DNA from: CAWIHK01 sp963835935
GTDB taxonomy: Bacteria > Bacteroidota > Ignavibacteria > UBA10030 > CAVZMI01
Direction of reading: 5' to 3'
NCBI GenBank assembly: GCA_963835935.1
Contig: CAWIHK010000002.1
Coordinates: 744,001-808,000 of the forward strand
Length of the DNA: 64,000 nucleotides
The position numbers and the translations under genes were made by a program. The notes beneath the pieces were generated by a model, which was given only the letters and a program-made list of their open reading frames with translations, made no database searches and had not been told where the DNA came from. Positions 39,896 to 49,466 of the stretch are shown here, in pieces (the stretch's first letter is position 1; each line of letters begins with the position of its first letter).

Positions 39896-40984
39896 TTATT
39901 TTAATTTGCCATGGATGACGTAACTTTGTAAATTATAATTGGCTAGAATAAAAACTTCTTTGTCAAAAGGCATGATGCCTATGAAACTAACTATTGTTTG
40001 TGCATAATCATTTATACCAGTCCAATCTTTTCCATTGTAGTGTTCGATAGCTCCATGATCGCCAACTGCAAAAATATTATTGTTAGCTGTTCCGTGGATA
40101 TCATTATATAAATAATACATTCCTATCACGAACTGCCACGAATTCCCGATTCTCTTGTAAATATTTGATCCTATGGAATACAAATTATCCGGGCTTGTGC
40201 CCCACATGCCCATATGTCCAAAACCATAGGCATAGAGTGGATTTGTGAAGAGTAATCTATCTTTAATCTCCCATTGTCCTTGAGAGTATTCTCTAAAATA
40301 ATATTTCGCAGTATCGTATATTCCGGTTTTACTTCCATCATCTGCAGTAATGCAGTATAATTGTTGTGTACCAAAACCGAATATCGAAGTAATGATTTGC
40401 ACAGTGTCAAATGGCTGTTTTTGCCACATGGCTCCGTCATAATGCAACAATGTTCCATCATATCCACCTGCCCATATATTCGACGGATCACTACCCCATA
40501 TTTTTAACAAGCCATCACTACCCGACGGTGTATCCATGACTTGCCAACTCGCGCCATTGTAATGAACAATAAGGCCGCTGTCTGAGTAATAAATCCCACC
40601 ATTTGGTCGCGGGAACCAGTAATCTTTTAATCCTACGATATAAATATCGTTTGGTCCAAATCCGGTCACACATTGAAAATTCATTCCGTATTCCATCGGT
40701 GGAAAAGCTGTGATCGCTGACCACTTCACACCATTATAATGATATATATTTTCATAACCGTTAGAATTCTGACCTACTGCCCAAACATCACTTGTCGAAC
40801 TACCCCAGATCGATTTTAAATAAGTTTGACCAGTTTCAACAAACGATAATGTATCAATAGTGAAGATATAATCTTTTCTACTGAGTCCAGAATTATCGTT
40901 TTCTGTTGGTCCTGCTTTGTGGCAAGCTATATTGAAAGATGCCGTGCATAGGATAATAAATGTATTTAGAAGTATCGTTTTCAT
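39896..40984 (-). CDS. Secreted lipoprotein, beta-propeller-like
   Basis: The ATG at 40984, with AAAGGA about 9 nt upstream, gives 362 residues; an ATG three codons earlier overlaps the ribosome site. The signal ends at a lipobox-like FNIACHK. The mature part has repeated blades of the form IWGSSTSDVWAVGQN, YHYNGVKWSAI, IVHYNGASWQVMD, IWGSDPSNIWAGGYDG and AIEHYNGKDW. These resemble the blades of the paralogs at 35850-37993 and 44515, but overall similarity is lower. It is preceded by the same promoter cassette. Surface location is likely; the ligand is unknown. Confidence 0.75.
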   Translation of the reverse strand: MKTILLNTFIILCTASFNIACHKAGPTENDNSGLSRKDYIFTIDTLSFVETGQTYLKSIWGSSTSDVWAVGQNSNGYENIYHYNGVKWSAITAFPPMEYGMNFQCVTGFGPNDIYIVGLKDYWFPRPNGGIYYSDSGLIVHYNGASWQVMDTPSGSDGLLKIWGSDPSNIWAGGYDGTLLHYDGAMWQKQPFDTVQIITSIFGFGTQQLYCITADDGSKTGIYDTAKYYFREYSQGQWEIKDRLLFTNPLYAYGFGHMGMWGTSPDNLYSIGSNIYKRIGNSWQFVIGMYYLYNDIHGTANNNIFAVGDHGAIEHYNGKDWTGINDYAQTIVSFIGIMPFDKEVFILANYNLQSYVIHGKLK

Positions 40985-41107
40985 TGTAATCATTCCTTTG
41001 ACTTAAATATTTTTATAATTCAAGCAAACTATTCAATCGTATGATTCCATTTATTGAGAAAGCAAATAATCAGTATGAAACAAGAAGGATGGAAATAAAC
41101 CAAGTTT

Positions 41108-41136
41108 AAAATAATAATATCGCATGTTTTTGTCAA
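41108..41136 (-). promoter_or_regulatory. Conserved lipoprotein promoter cassette, copy 3
   Basis: TTGACA (41136-41131) and TATTTT (41113-41108) are 17 bp apart on the minus strand. The leader is highly similar to the 45734 copy for about 100 bp (CTTGGTTTATTTCCATCC and TTTGCTTTCTCAATAA), then diverges into the gene-specific 5' end. Confidence 0.7.
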
Positions 41137-41166
41137 GGGAAAAAAGTGAGTTTAGATCAACTACTA

Positions 41167-41200
41167 ACATTGCGCTGTCGCTAAGTAGACAGCGCAATGT
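41167..41200. terminator. Perfect 13-bp palindrome, probable terminator of the protease gene
   Basis: ACATTGCGCTGTC and GACAGCGCAATGT flank an 8-nt loop. It lies about 430 bp past the S8 protease stop on the minus strand and just before the promoter cassette. No T tract follows on either strand, so a binding-site role is equally possible. Confidence 0.45.
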
Positions 41201-41394
41201 AATTTCACTCCCTATCGCTACAAACCATACTCGCGTCAAATAGTATCGAATCCAGATTCCTCCAACATGAAAATCATCGCCCAATAATTTTCCAGAGGTA
41301 AAGATTATAAAAAAAGGGGTTCACTCCCAATTAATCCCCCAACTCGCTACATACTTCTCTCTATATATACATACCGCAGTCACTTATTGATTTT

Positions 41395-41685
41395 GTGACA
41401 AAGAAAATGGAAAACTCATTTTTCTTTAATATTGGTCATTCCAAAAGATGCTCATGGCCGCGTTGCCAAACTACGAGTCACATCGTGCTTATCGCCAAAA
41501 GGCCAAAATCCTCAAAATACCCCAAAACGCTGGCCTCACTTGGTGACCACCTCAAGAAGAAACGGTTGGAACTCGACTTGTATCAAAAGGAAGTTGCTTC
41601 TATTATAGGGGTAAGAGAAGACACGATTACTAATTGGGAGAAGAACAGGGTGGTACCTGAACGGAGTAATATGCTGGTGCATTAA
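41395..41685 (+). pseudogene. Truncated XRE-type HTH regulator
   Basis: The frame starts at GTG 41395 (or ATG 41407). Residues about 38-88 form an XRE helix-turn-helix: KYPKTLASLGDHLKKKRLEL, DLYQKEVASIIGV, REDTITNWEKNR. Family members of this type usually continue past the NWEKNR helix with a short IPKIIEFLG-like tail. Here the sequence instead changes to VVPERSNMLVH and stops, within DNA that reads as the end of the S8 protease on the other strand. It therefore looks cut at a junction near 41655. Confidence 0.65.
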
Positions 41686-44302
41686 GACTTGGATCTTGTC
41701 CCGTAATTAATCCTTTGTAATTTGTACCCGTTCCCACCGGATTGCCGCCTGTAGTAACTGGTTTAAATGATGCGGACATTCCTTCATTTTGCAATCCATA
41801 TTGCCCGGGAACATCTATCAACCATGGATCCTTAAATCCTACAAGATCCGGATAGTTTGTACCCGCATCTATTAAATTTACCTGAAAAGTTGTGCTATCA
41901 ACTGTTTGATTAAGTTGAGAAATAAGAGGCGACAAAGACGTCTGAATATTAAAACTCTGAGGATTGGTGACGTCGGTTACAATATTGTGATTTGTTGTTG
42001 TTGTCCAGTAATTATATTTCTGACCGGAAACAATTTTTTGAGTTCCGAGAAGATGATATGGATTCAATGAAGTATTAATTGCAAGTGTATCCGGCGCGGG
42101 ATATTTTATAAAGCTGTTTCCGTTTTCCCATACACCTATTGAATCGGTAGTAACACCGTTGGAAAATTTTTGATCAATCGCAATCGATTCTGAAATATTA
42201 ATAGTATCCGTCAGTGAGTAAGTTACTGGGGTGTACGTAGCAGTTTTTGCTTCAACTTGCCTAAATGAGATTATATGGACACCAGAACCTAAAGAAAAAG
42301 AAATGGTGTGTAAACCATCGGTTGAAATAGGATGACCCCATCGATCGGTAACCCATTCCCCGTTGTCTACCTTCCAATAAACCCCATAGAAGATGCCACA
42401 GGGGGGCCACTCAAATTGATTTTGAAAAGTCACAGTTGTCATCACCGTGGATTGTCCAGGGGGAATTACAGTTGGACTGACATTCTTTACTTCTATATAA
42501 GGAGTGCCGGGTGGATAAACCGGTGGATTTGATCCACTATTAGCAAGAATGAAACATGCCAGAGCATTTGCCTTGCCATATCCCGCTCTTTGATCCCAAA
42601 TGCCATCTCCAGCTTTTCCTCCGATCGATGTTGCACTGCTTTCAAGATCTGCAATAAAATTATCTCGAGTTTTGGAGGGAAATTTTTCAAAGTATAATGC
42701 GGCAATCGCAGCTATATGAGGTGCGGCAGCAGATGTACCAGTAAAAGGATCCTTAAGGTACCCCAAACTTCTTCCCACATATGTATGTACACCCGAAGTT
42801 GCTGTAATGCTCGGTGTATTTTGAGTAGTCCATTGGTTTAAAACTGTTGAGAACATTGTTAGTGGACCACCGGAACTATATGGTGCCAGTTCACCAACAT
42901 CATCTGCATGATAAGCAGCAACACCGATGACATTTGGATATCCTGCATGGCCATATGTATGTCTGTTGTCTGTAAACGAATTCACTAGCATACCCCAGTC
43001 AGGATATGCCTCCATGAGCTTAAAATCTTTTGATGAAAAATCACCTGCTACATATTTAATCACAATGTTATAATGCTGAGTATTCTTCGAGCCGTTGGTT
43101 ATTGTAACCATTTCGATCGGTTTCTTGTCACCGGTTGGAGTCTGCATATTTTGACTGGAGTCAATACATTGACCATTGTCATCATATACATATAAATCAT
43201 AATCTGAGGTTGGATGATTCCATGAAGTTGCCCATTGAAAATATATCTCTTGGTAACAACTGTCGTTCACCCAACAATCAAGACTAGTGTTATTGCTTGG
43301 GAAAACTAAGAGATTCCCTGGTCCGGAAACACTTGGTAGTGTACCTGAAAACATATCATAACCAGACGGATTAGAGGGAGAGAAATTATCATTCCCGGAA
43401 GCAGAAACATAGATACCACCATTTTGAATAAAATCACGAATTGCGGATCCCAATATAGGATCTTCATCTGAAAAATAAGGCTCGTCTGGATAACCAATAT
43501 CATCAACAATTATCTTACACTGCTTAGCTTTCAATGATTTTATCGCATCTGCAAGACTTTGATAAGTAATTTGAACGCTACAAAAAAATAGATTAGCACT
43601 GGGAGCTAAATCATTTACAATTTCTAACATAGCTGTTCCTTCATTTCCACTGCCAGCATTAAGAACTGTAACATTCGGCAATTCAAAATTATTTTCCACA
43701 TCTTTTATATTATCTACTCCATCGCTAATTACACCTACATTAACACCGGAACCTGATACCATAAATTGAATTCTTGCAGAATCAACTTTTAGTTGATCAT
43801 CTCCAGCGTTGATAACATCTCTGTGATATCCTTCAACTGAAGGTCGTATTCTGACAACCGACGGCGAAGAAGCTAATTTTCGTAGTTTCTTTGGATGAAT
43901 CTTACAAACAATAAACGGCACATGGTTTCCCACTTCTTCGATAACGCCGTCATTAGACCGGATCAATTTAACTACAGAACTAGTATCATTTACGGAAATC
44001 AATTCTATAAGTACCCTCACTCGATCTTTTGAATCAGCTTTTAAATTCATATCACTTTTTAATCGATTCTTGAATCTTTGTCGCATCTCCACAGAACTGT
44101 CTGCCGTTTCAGCATCTCGGACAATTCCGTATATCCCATATTGAAGTTTTCCTTCCTCAGCAGCACGAGCCGATCGTCCTTTTTCCGATTGTTCGATATG
44201 TGAAATTATTTTCTTTGTAAGCGAATCTTGCGAGAAAACTGGATTCACTCCGATGAAAGCAATCAATAGAAACAACACACAAGATTTAATCAAACGCACC
44301 AT
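41630..44302 (-). CDS. Secreted S8 (subtilisin-like) protease, C-terminally truncated
   Basis: The ATG at 44302, with AAAGGAG seven bases upstream, gives 890 residues with a signal peptide (LIKSCVLFLLIAFIGVNPVFS). The S8 core has VGVISDGVDN (Asp, near 190), SASGNDNFSP (oxyanion Asn) and FTGTSAAAPHIAAIAALYF (Ser, near 525). At the place of the catalytic His the sequence reads GNEGTAMLEIVNDLAP, with Glu instead of His. The C-terminal part (DPWLIDVPGQYG ... TNYKG ... LNAPAYYSV) matches a stretch of the giant T9SS protein, but then ends in QVPPCSSPN with no T9SS domain. The last codons are antisense to the HTH gene, consistent with a recombination breakpoint. Confidence 0.82.
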   Translation of the reverse strand: MVRLIKSCVLFLLIAFIGVNPVFSQDSLTKKIISHIEQSEKGRSARAAEEGKLQYGIYGIVRDAETADSSVEMRQRFKNRLKSDMNLKADSKDRVRVLIELISVNDTSSVVKLIRSNDGVIEEVGNHVPFIVCKIHPKKLRKLASSPSVVRIRPSVEGYHRDVINAGDDQLKVDSARIQFMVSGSGVNVGVISDGVDNIKDVENNFELPNVTVLNAGSGNEGTAMLEIVNDLAPSANLFFCSVQITYQSLADAIKSLKAKQCKIIVDDIGYPDEPYFSDEDPILGSAIRDFIQNGGIYVSASGNDNFSPSNPSGYDMFSGTLPSVSGPGNLLVFPSNNTSLDCWVNDSCYQEIYFQWATSWNHPTSDYDLYVYDDNGQCIDSSQNMQTPTGDKKPIEMVTITNGSKNTQHYNIVIKYVAGDFSSKDFKLMEAYPDWGMLVNSFTDNRHTYGHAGYPNVIGVAAYHADDVGELAPYSSGGPLTMFSTVLNQWTTQNTPSITATSGVHTYVGRSLGYLKDPFTGTSAAAPHIAAIAALYFEKFPSKTRDNFIADLESSATSIGGKAGDGIWDQRAGYGKANALACFILANSGSNPPVYPPGTPYIEVKNVSPTVIPPGQSTVMTTVTFQNQFEWPPCGIFYGVYWKVDNGEWVTDRWGHPISTDGLHTISFSLGSGVHIISFRQVEAKTATYTPVTYSLTDTINISESIAIDQKFSNGVTTDSIGVWENGNSFIKYPAPDTLAINTSLNPYHLLGTQKIVSGQKYNYWTTTTNHNIVTDVTNPQSFNIQTSLSPLISQLNQTVDSTTFQVNLIDAGTNYPDLVGFKDPWLIDVPGQYGLQNEGMSASFKPVTTGGNPVGTGTNYKGLITGQDPSLNAPAYYSVQVPPCSSPN

Positions 44303-44514
44303 GGTATGACTCCTTTGCATTTTATTTGGTTGGTGATTCTTATTTTTTATAACATCATGACCACCGGAAGAAGAATAATCCCCGATAAGAATTATGAGAT
44401 TTTTTTATACATTAGAACTACAGCATTCATAGGGATCCTGCTATAAAAAATTTGTTTTAAAATTGTGAATAACAAATATTCTTTTTAAAAGAGATTTGCT
44501 CCCCCTTTGGGTGA

Positions 44515-45624
44515 TTATCGTTTTCCCATTAACAAAACGGCGTTCTGGTTCACCAATCCTACAGCTACCATTGTATTCCCGCGAACAGCTACACTTGAAT
44601 ATGATCCGTATCCCCCTGGAATTTCATTTATATAATCAAACCACGTCGAACCGTTATAGTGTGCAACGTCGAGATAACCACCCGTGACAAATATATCGTT
44701 AAGATTTGCTCCTTGAATACCACCGGCTTCAAATTGTGTGATTGTTCCAATGGGGATGTTATTCCAAATAGGGTTTTCTAACGAATTTGTCGATATGATT
44801 CCATCACCGACTAAATAATATTTTTCTCCAGGAATAAACCAGAGACTGAAGTACACTTTGGGAAGTGTAGCAACGAGAGATACTGATGTTCCTTGAATAC
44901 GCAGAAGCTGTGTTTGCGATGGCATTGAATCGAGTTGAGTTGCGAGAGCTAAAATTTCCAGTTCACCGGTTTTCGAGTCTGTAGCTCCATAAATGTCCAT
45001 AATATCGAACTGAGTCCCGCTTGATAGCTTTTGCCAGTTTGAACCGTCAAATCGAGCGATACCACCCTTTCTCCCCACTGCATATAAATTATTGCTTGAT
45101 ATGCCCCACAATTTCTCAGCGTCTTGCCCATCATCTAATATACCCGTATTGCCTGGAAACTTATTGATCCAATATGATTGCGTGACTTCGCTACCATTAA
45201 ACCTATGAACACCTCCATCTGCAAGCCAAAAGTCATCGAGGGCAAAGGCTATAATACCAGTTGGAGTTAAATACTGAGTATAAGTGAGTCCAATATTCGT
45301 TGGCAGTTCTATTGGTTTCCAACTTGTTCCATTCCAATGTACTGCACCATAAGGAGAATAATCTCTTCGACCAAGTGAATTGTACTCTACAAGCTGAATT
45401 TCCCCAACCGCCCAAATATTTGTGTCACTTAGAATGGCAACATCTTTTAAGAACGAACCGCCTCCACCACCCCAAGTGAATTGTTGAAACTTAAATGCGT
45501 GGCTTGTGGTATCAGGACTAATCGGTGGACATGTGATGCAAGGCTCTTTCTTTTTCGGGCAACCGGTAAAGAAAACAAGTATAGTGGACACTATTATTAA
45601 ACAAATTATTATTGGTTTCATCAT
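44515..45624 (-). CDS. Propeller-like lipoprotein, intact paralog
   Basis: This 369-residue protein has the family signal (MMKPIIICLIIVSTILVFF, GCPKKKEPC, ITCPP) and the lead segment FKFQQFTWGGGGGSFLKDVAI. Blades such as NIWAVGEIQL, LWGISSNNLYAVGRKGG, IARFDGSNWQKL and VAHYNGSTWFDY follow. The C-terminus NTMVAVGLVNQNAVLLMGKR corresponds to the VGRSGNQGV end of the 35850-37993 paralogs. It is the only uninterrupted member of the GCPK subfamily here. Promoter cassette copy 2 lies directly upstream. Confidence 0.78.
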   Translation of the reverse strand: MMKPIIICLIIVSTILVFFTGCPKKKEPCITCPPISPDTTSHAFKFQQFTWGGGGGSFLKDVAILSDTNIWAVGEIQLVEYNSLGRRDYSPYGAVHWNGTSWKPIELPTNIGLTYTQYLTPTGIIAFALDDFWLADGGVHRFNGSEVTQSYWINKFPGNTGILDDGQDAEKLWGISSNNLYAVGRKGGIARFDGSNWQKLSSGTQFDIMDIYGATDSKTGELEILALATQLDSMPSQTQLLRIQGTSVSLVATLPKVYFSLWFIPGEKYYLVGDGIISTNSLENPIWNNIPIGTITQFEAGGIQGANLNDIFVTGGYLDVAHYNGSTWFDYINEIPGGYGSYSSVAVRGNTMVAVGLVNQNAVLLMGKR

Positions 45625-45733
45625 TAGCCTTGTTTCTGAATATTATTTTTATGATTGTATTACTTTTGGTTGACACTTATTGAGAAAGCAAATAACCAGT
45701 ATGAAACAAGATGGATGGAAATAAACCAAGTTC

Positions 45734-45762
45734 AAAATAATAATATCGCATGTTTTTGTCAA
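45734..45762 (-). promoter_or_regulatory. Conserved lipoprotein promoter cassette, copy 2
   Basis: TTGACA (45762-45757) and TATTTT (45739-45734) are 17 bp apart on the minus strand. The region from the INQNPL stop codon of the helicase gene to the lipoprotein start matches copy 1 closely, including the leader and the GGCTAATGATGAAACC start site (AAGGCTAATG here). Confidence 0.7.
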
Positions 45763-45771
45763 GAAAAAAAA

Positions 45772-48700
45772 TTAAAGTGGGTTTTGATTTATTTTGGAAT
45801 TGTTTGCATCATGATGAATACAATCGCCGGCAACAAAATACGGGCATCGCGGGCAGTGAGTTCTTTCCTTTCGGAAATTTTCACCCCGAATTTCCCCGAT
45901 CATGAATCGAACTTTTGCCTCAAAATCACCAAATTGTTCTTCGCTGACGAAAATTTGAATCGGTTCTTGCGGCTCCTGAAGAAATACAAGCGTCACCGGA
46001 ATTGTTTTCTGGCCGGTCCACCGATGAACAAGGTAGGCATAGGTGATCATTTGAAAGTAATATTCGGAGAATTTTTTTGAAAGATCGGCATAAGCCGCAG
46101 AATCGGTTTTATAATCGAGAATCTCCCATCTATCGTCGATCCGGACAAGCCGGTCAATCGTACCCATTACGAACTCCCGGTCAATCAGGGCAGAGAGAGT
46201 AAATTCTGTTCGAACGATTGAGGCCGTAAAAATTCTTTTCCCTAAAGACGAATTACAGAATTTCGAAATATCCGTTGTGCAGCGATCGAGAAGATCCAAA
46301 GTTTGAATTTCATCATGTATTCCCTCTTCCGATAACACACTCAGAATTCGCTGTTGAAGCTCTTCATCAGTCGGATGCCCTACGATTCCCTGAAGTATCC
46401 GATGAACAAGTGAACCGTACTTTGTTGCCGACAGCGGTTCGTGGACTTCATCGTCATCATTGTCTTCATCAAAAAACATTTGCGGTTCAGGCATTCCAAG
46501 CCGGGATCGAAGATAATACCTGAAAGGACAATCATGAAATGTTTTTATCTGTGTTGCAGAAAAAAACTCGCCATGTTCTTGGCCCGGCATAATTTCAAGA
46601 GCAACCGTCGATATCTCCTGATGTTTCTGGAATCGATCATCGTACTCTTTAACCAACGATATACTTTCGGGGCCTACAAACCGAAACAATGGAATTTCTA
46701 TTTCTCTCTCCTCGAGCTGATCTCCGTCAGTATTCCTCTTCAATAACGTTAATCGTTCCCGATGCAGCAGAACGTCGTTCGACGAATCGCTGACCGGCCA
46801 AACGCGTTCCAGCCATTGAAGCCAACTTGTCGATTTCGATTTTCGTATTCCGGACGTGGCCGAAAGAATAAGAACATCTTTTGCCCGCGTGCATCCGACA
46901 TAAAAAATGCGCTGTTCTTCAGCTTCCGTGTGTAATCGGGATCTCTGATCTAAATATTTAGTGAAAAGAGGAACTTCGGTTTTATCAAAATTGTCTGGCG
47001 ATGGAAGCGAAAATCCTATGCCAAGTTGGTGATCAAGATACGGTGAAGAATCGTACCTAAATTTCTTATGAAGATATGGTATAAATACAACATTGAATTC
47101 CAATCCTTTCGCAGCGTGAATCGTCATGATTCGAACCGCATCTTCCGATTCTTCGATTGCTGCCTGGCCTTCTTTTTCTTCTTCTGCAATAAGAACACGA
47201 AGACGCTCGACAAAATCATAGATAGTCCCAAATCCTTTCGCTTCAAAAGTGTGAGCCAGCTCGAGCAGTTTTCCGATGTTGGCTTTGTTCTGTTCCGACC
47301 TTGGGGATGCAACGGAAATTCCATTGTATCCAGTTCGAGCAAGTATCCGCAATATCATGGAAGAAAGTTGTTCACGTCCTGCCCGGCGTATGTCGGATTC
47401 CAGTATTCTCACAGCTCTTGTGAGCGTCGGATCTTCTTGTTCATCCCTCTCTACGAACGTACGAGCCCTGCTCCAAAAATCTCCTTCGCCATCGACGAGA
47501 CTCACTTTAAACAGTGCAGCATCGGAACAGCTAAAAAAAGGCGATCGCAGAATACCGCACAACGAAGTGTCGTCGTGTGGGTTGAGAATAAATTGAAGGT
47601 AATTAAAAACATCGTAAAGCTCCTGAGTCTGGAAAAAACCAACACCACTACTGACGACATAAGGAACATGTTGATCGATTAATGCCTGCTCCAACTGCGG
47701 AAGAGAGGAACGGCTTCGAAGCAGAATTGCGCAATCGATAAAACGAAATGGATGCGGCTGATCCGATTTTTGATCATGAATTGGAAATCCGGATTCATAC
47801 AATGAAAGAATCCGCCGTACGATCATTTTTTCTTCCTCACCGTATTGCGTTGAAGACAAAGTATCGACTGCACCTCGATTATCCGCTTCTTCGCCTTCAC
47901 CATCCGATTCTGTGTTACGCAGATCTTCTGCGAGTAAAAATTCAACACGCCCATCGGCTTTACTGTCTCGTGCGACAACAATCGGATCGTACGATATGCT
48001 GAATGGGTTGATTTCTTTTTTCATGCAGGATGCAAAAACTGAATTAATGAATCCCGCCAAGTTCGGCAACATCCGAAAACTTTCGGCCAGCGTGATGGAA
48101 CTTCCGCACTCGGGTGATTCTCGCCTAAGAACTATTTCATCGATTGTTTGTTGAAAGAGCTCGACTTCCGCATGCCGAAACCGATAGATCGATTGTTTGG
48201 GATCGCCGACGATGAACAGATTTCCACCGGCGACGTTCCGGAGTAATGAACAAAGAATATCATATTGCAATCGGTTCGTATCCTGGTATTCATCGACCAT
48301 AATAAATTTCCAACGCTGCGCTATTCGATCGCTGAGTTCTGGTTTTTGCAACAACGCTCGTGCAAAGAGTTGGAGGTCTTCAAAATCCAACGCCGAGGTA
48401 TCCATCTTCCGCCGATTGTATTCGGATTCGATAAGACTATAAACTCTCAGCAACGTTCGTGATGTTTGAACTAATCGCTGGTGAGATTCATCAATAGTAT
48501 TCCATCCCTCCCGGAATGGATGAAGATATTTTTCAGTCTTTGCCAAAAAATCGATTTCCGATCGAAATTGCTTGCTATCGATTCCCTTTGGAAAACCCCG
48601 GACTCTTAATTCGTTTTTCTCGGTAAAAATATCTTCGAACAAATCGAAAAAGATTTCGGATAATATTAGCGGCGAATTTTCTTGTCGGAAGTTATCCAAT

Positions 48701-49458
48701 TTCGAGAAGCCGGATTGTTTTTGTTCAGATTTTGCATGACGATAAATAGTTTGAAATGCATCCTCAATTTGTGGATCACTCAGCAAGATTTGGATGTGAT
48801 TTTGGATCTTCTCTTTCCATTGTGAAATAATATCTGCATCGGAAGAAGAGTAGATTCCTCCTTTTTCAATTCCGGGAGCGAGGATGAGTCGATTAACCAA
48901 TTCCCGATTATAAATAAGCGATGCAATAATTTTTAATGCCGCTGGCCGTCCGAGCATACGAACCACTGAGGAAAACTCCTCTTTCAATGAGGATTTTAAC
49001 AATACCTTTTGAAGAACATCACGCGATGCTTCGTTGAGCAATTCCTGCCTGTCAATTCCATCGATGATAGTAAAGGAAGGATCGACGCCACCCCATTCAT
49101 CAACCGGAACATCGACAGGATATTCCCGCAGCAAGCGAGAACAAAAAGAATGGATCGTGCCGATAATTGCGGAGGATAGCTGTTCGCGAAGTTCTTCGAG
49201 GCGCTGATGTTCTGCCGGACGAGTAACTGAGTTGATCCTCTCGTTTACGGTTTCCGCAATACGATGCCGCATTTCTGCCGCGGCTTTATCGGTGAACGTT
49301 AGCGCCACCACTTCATTAACTGAAGCATGACCAAATTGAACAATATTTACATACCTATGCACGAGAACCGTCGTCTTGCCGGAGCCTGCATTCGCAATAA
49401 CTGCGCGATGACCTGTGATATCGAATGCTTTCTGCTGATTGCTTGTGAATTGAGGCAT
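45772..49458 (-). CDS. UvrD/AddA-type helicase with C-terminal Fe-S RecB-like nuclease
   Basis: This 1228-residue protein is a superfamily 1 helicase with Walker A ANAGSGKTTV (22-31), motif II MVDEYQDTNR, GDPKQSIYRFRHAE and a C-terminal MTIHAAKGLEF plus VGCTRAKDVL. The last 280 residues are a PD-(D/E)XK nuclease with ILDYKTDS near 1113. Cys residues in FHDCPFRY (about 974) and CPRCPYFVAGDC (about 1205) fit a 4Fe-4S nuclease as in AddB-type proteins. It should act in double-strand break end processing. No partner subunit is adjacent. The last residues INQNPL are supplied by the promoter cassette sequence shared with 38141. Confidence 0.9.
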   Translation of the reverse strand: MPQFTSNQQKAFDITGHRAVIANAGSGKTTVLVHRYVNIVQFGHASVNEVVALTFTDKAAAEMRHRIAETVNERINSVTRPAEHQRLEELREQLSSAIIGTIHSFCSRLLREYPVDVPVDEWGGVDPSFTIIDGIDRQELLNEASRDVLQKVLLKSSLKEEFSSVVRMLGRPAALKIIASLIYNRELVNRLILAPGIEKGGIYSSSDADIISQWKEKIQNHIQILLSDPQIEDAFQTIYRHAKSEQKQSGFSKLDNFRQENSPLILSEIFFDLFEDIFTEKNELRVRGFPKGIDSKQFRSEIDFLAKTEKYLHPFREGWNTIDESHQRLVQTSRTLLRVYSLIESEYNRRKMDTSALDFEDLQLFARALLQKPELSDRIAQRWKFIMVDEYQDTNRLQYDILCSLLRNVAGGNLFIVGDPKQSIYRFRHAEVELFQQTIDEIVLRRESPECGSSITLAESFRMLPNLAGFINSVFASCMKKEINPFSISYDPIVVARDSKADGRVEFLLAEDLRNTESDGEGEEADNRGAVDTLSSTQYGEEEKMIVRRILSLYESGFPIHDQKSDQPHPFRFIDCAILLRSRSSLPQLEQALIDQHVPYVVSSGVGFFQTQELYDVFNYLQFILNPHDDTSLCGILRSPFFSCSDAALFKVSLVDGEGDFWSRARTFVERDEQEDPTLTRAVRILESDIRRAGREQLSSMILRILARTGYNGISVASPRSEQNKANIGKLLELAHTFEAKGFGTIYDFVERLRVLIAEEEKEGQAAIEESEDAVRIMTIHAAKGLEFNVVFIPYLHKKFRYDSSPYLDHQLGIGFSLPSPDNFDKTEVPLFTKYLDQRSRLHTEAEEQRIFYVGCTRAKDVLILSATSGIRKSKSTSWLQWLERVWPVSDSSNDVLLHRERLTLLKRNTDGDQLEEREIEIPLFRFVGPESISLVKEYDDRFQKHQEISTVALEIMPGQEHGEFFSATQIKTFHDCPFRYYLRSRLGMPEPQMFFDEDNDDDEVHEPLSATKYGSLVHRILQGIVGHPTDEELQQRILSVLSEEGIHDEIQTLDLLDRCTTDISKFCNSSLGKRIFTASIVRTEFTLSALIDREFVMGTIDRLVRIDDRWEILDYKTDSAAYADLSKKFSEYYFQMITYAYLVHRWTGQKTIPVTLVFLQEPQEPIQIFVSEEQFGDFEAKVRFMIGEIRGENFRKERTHCPRCPYFVAGDCIHHDANNSKINQNPL

Positions 49459-49466
49459 GTACTCTT

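Larger units (their letters stand above)
40985..41394. other. Intergenic region with promoter cassette and perfect palindrome
   Basis: These 410 bp hold the minus-strand promoter cassette (41108-41136) and a 13-bp perfect inverted repeat (41167-41200). I see no further gene between the palindrome and the HTH gene. Confidence 0.6.

Noticed and set aside
45655..46080. 141-codon plus-strand frame across the promoter cassette
   Set aside because: It runs antisense to the helicase C-terminus and the lipoprotein leader, and has no family match or start signal.
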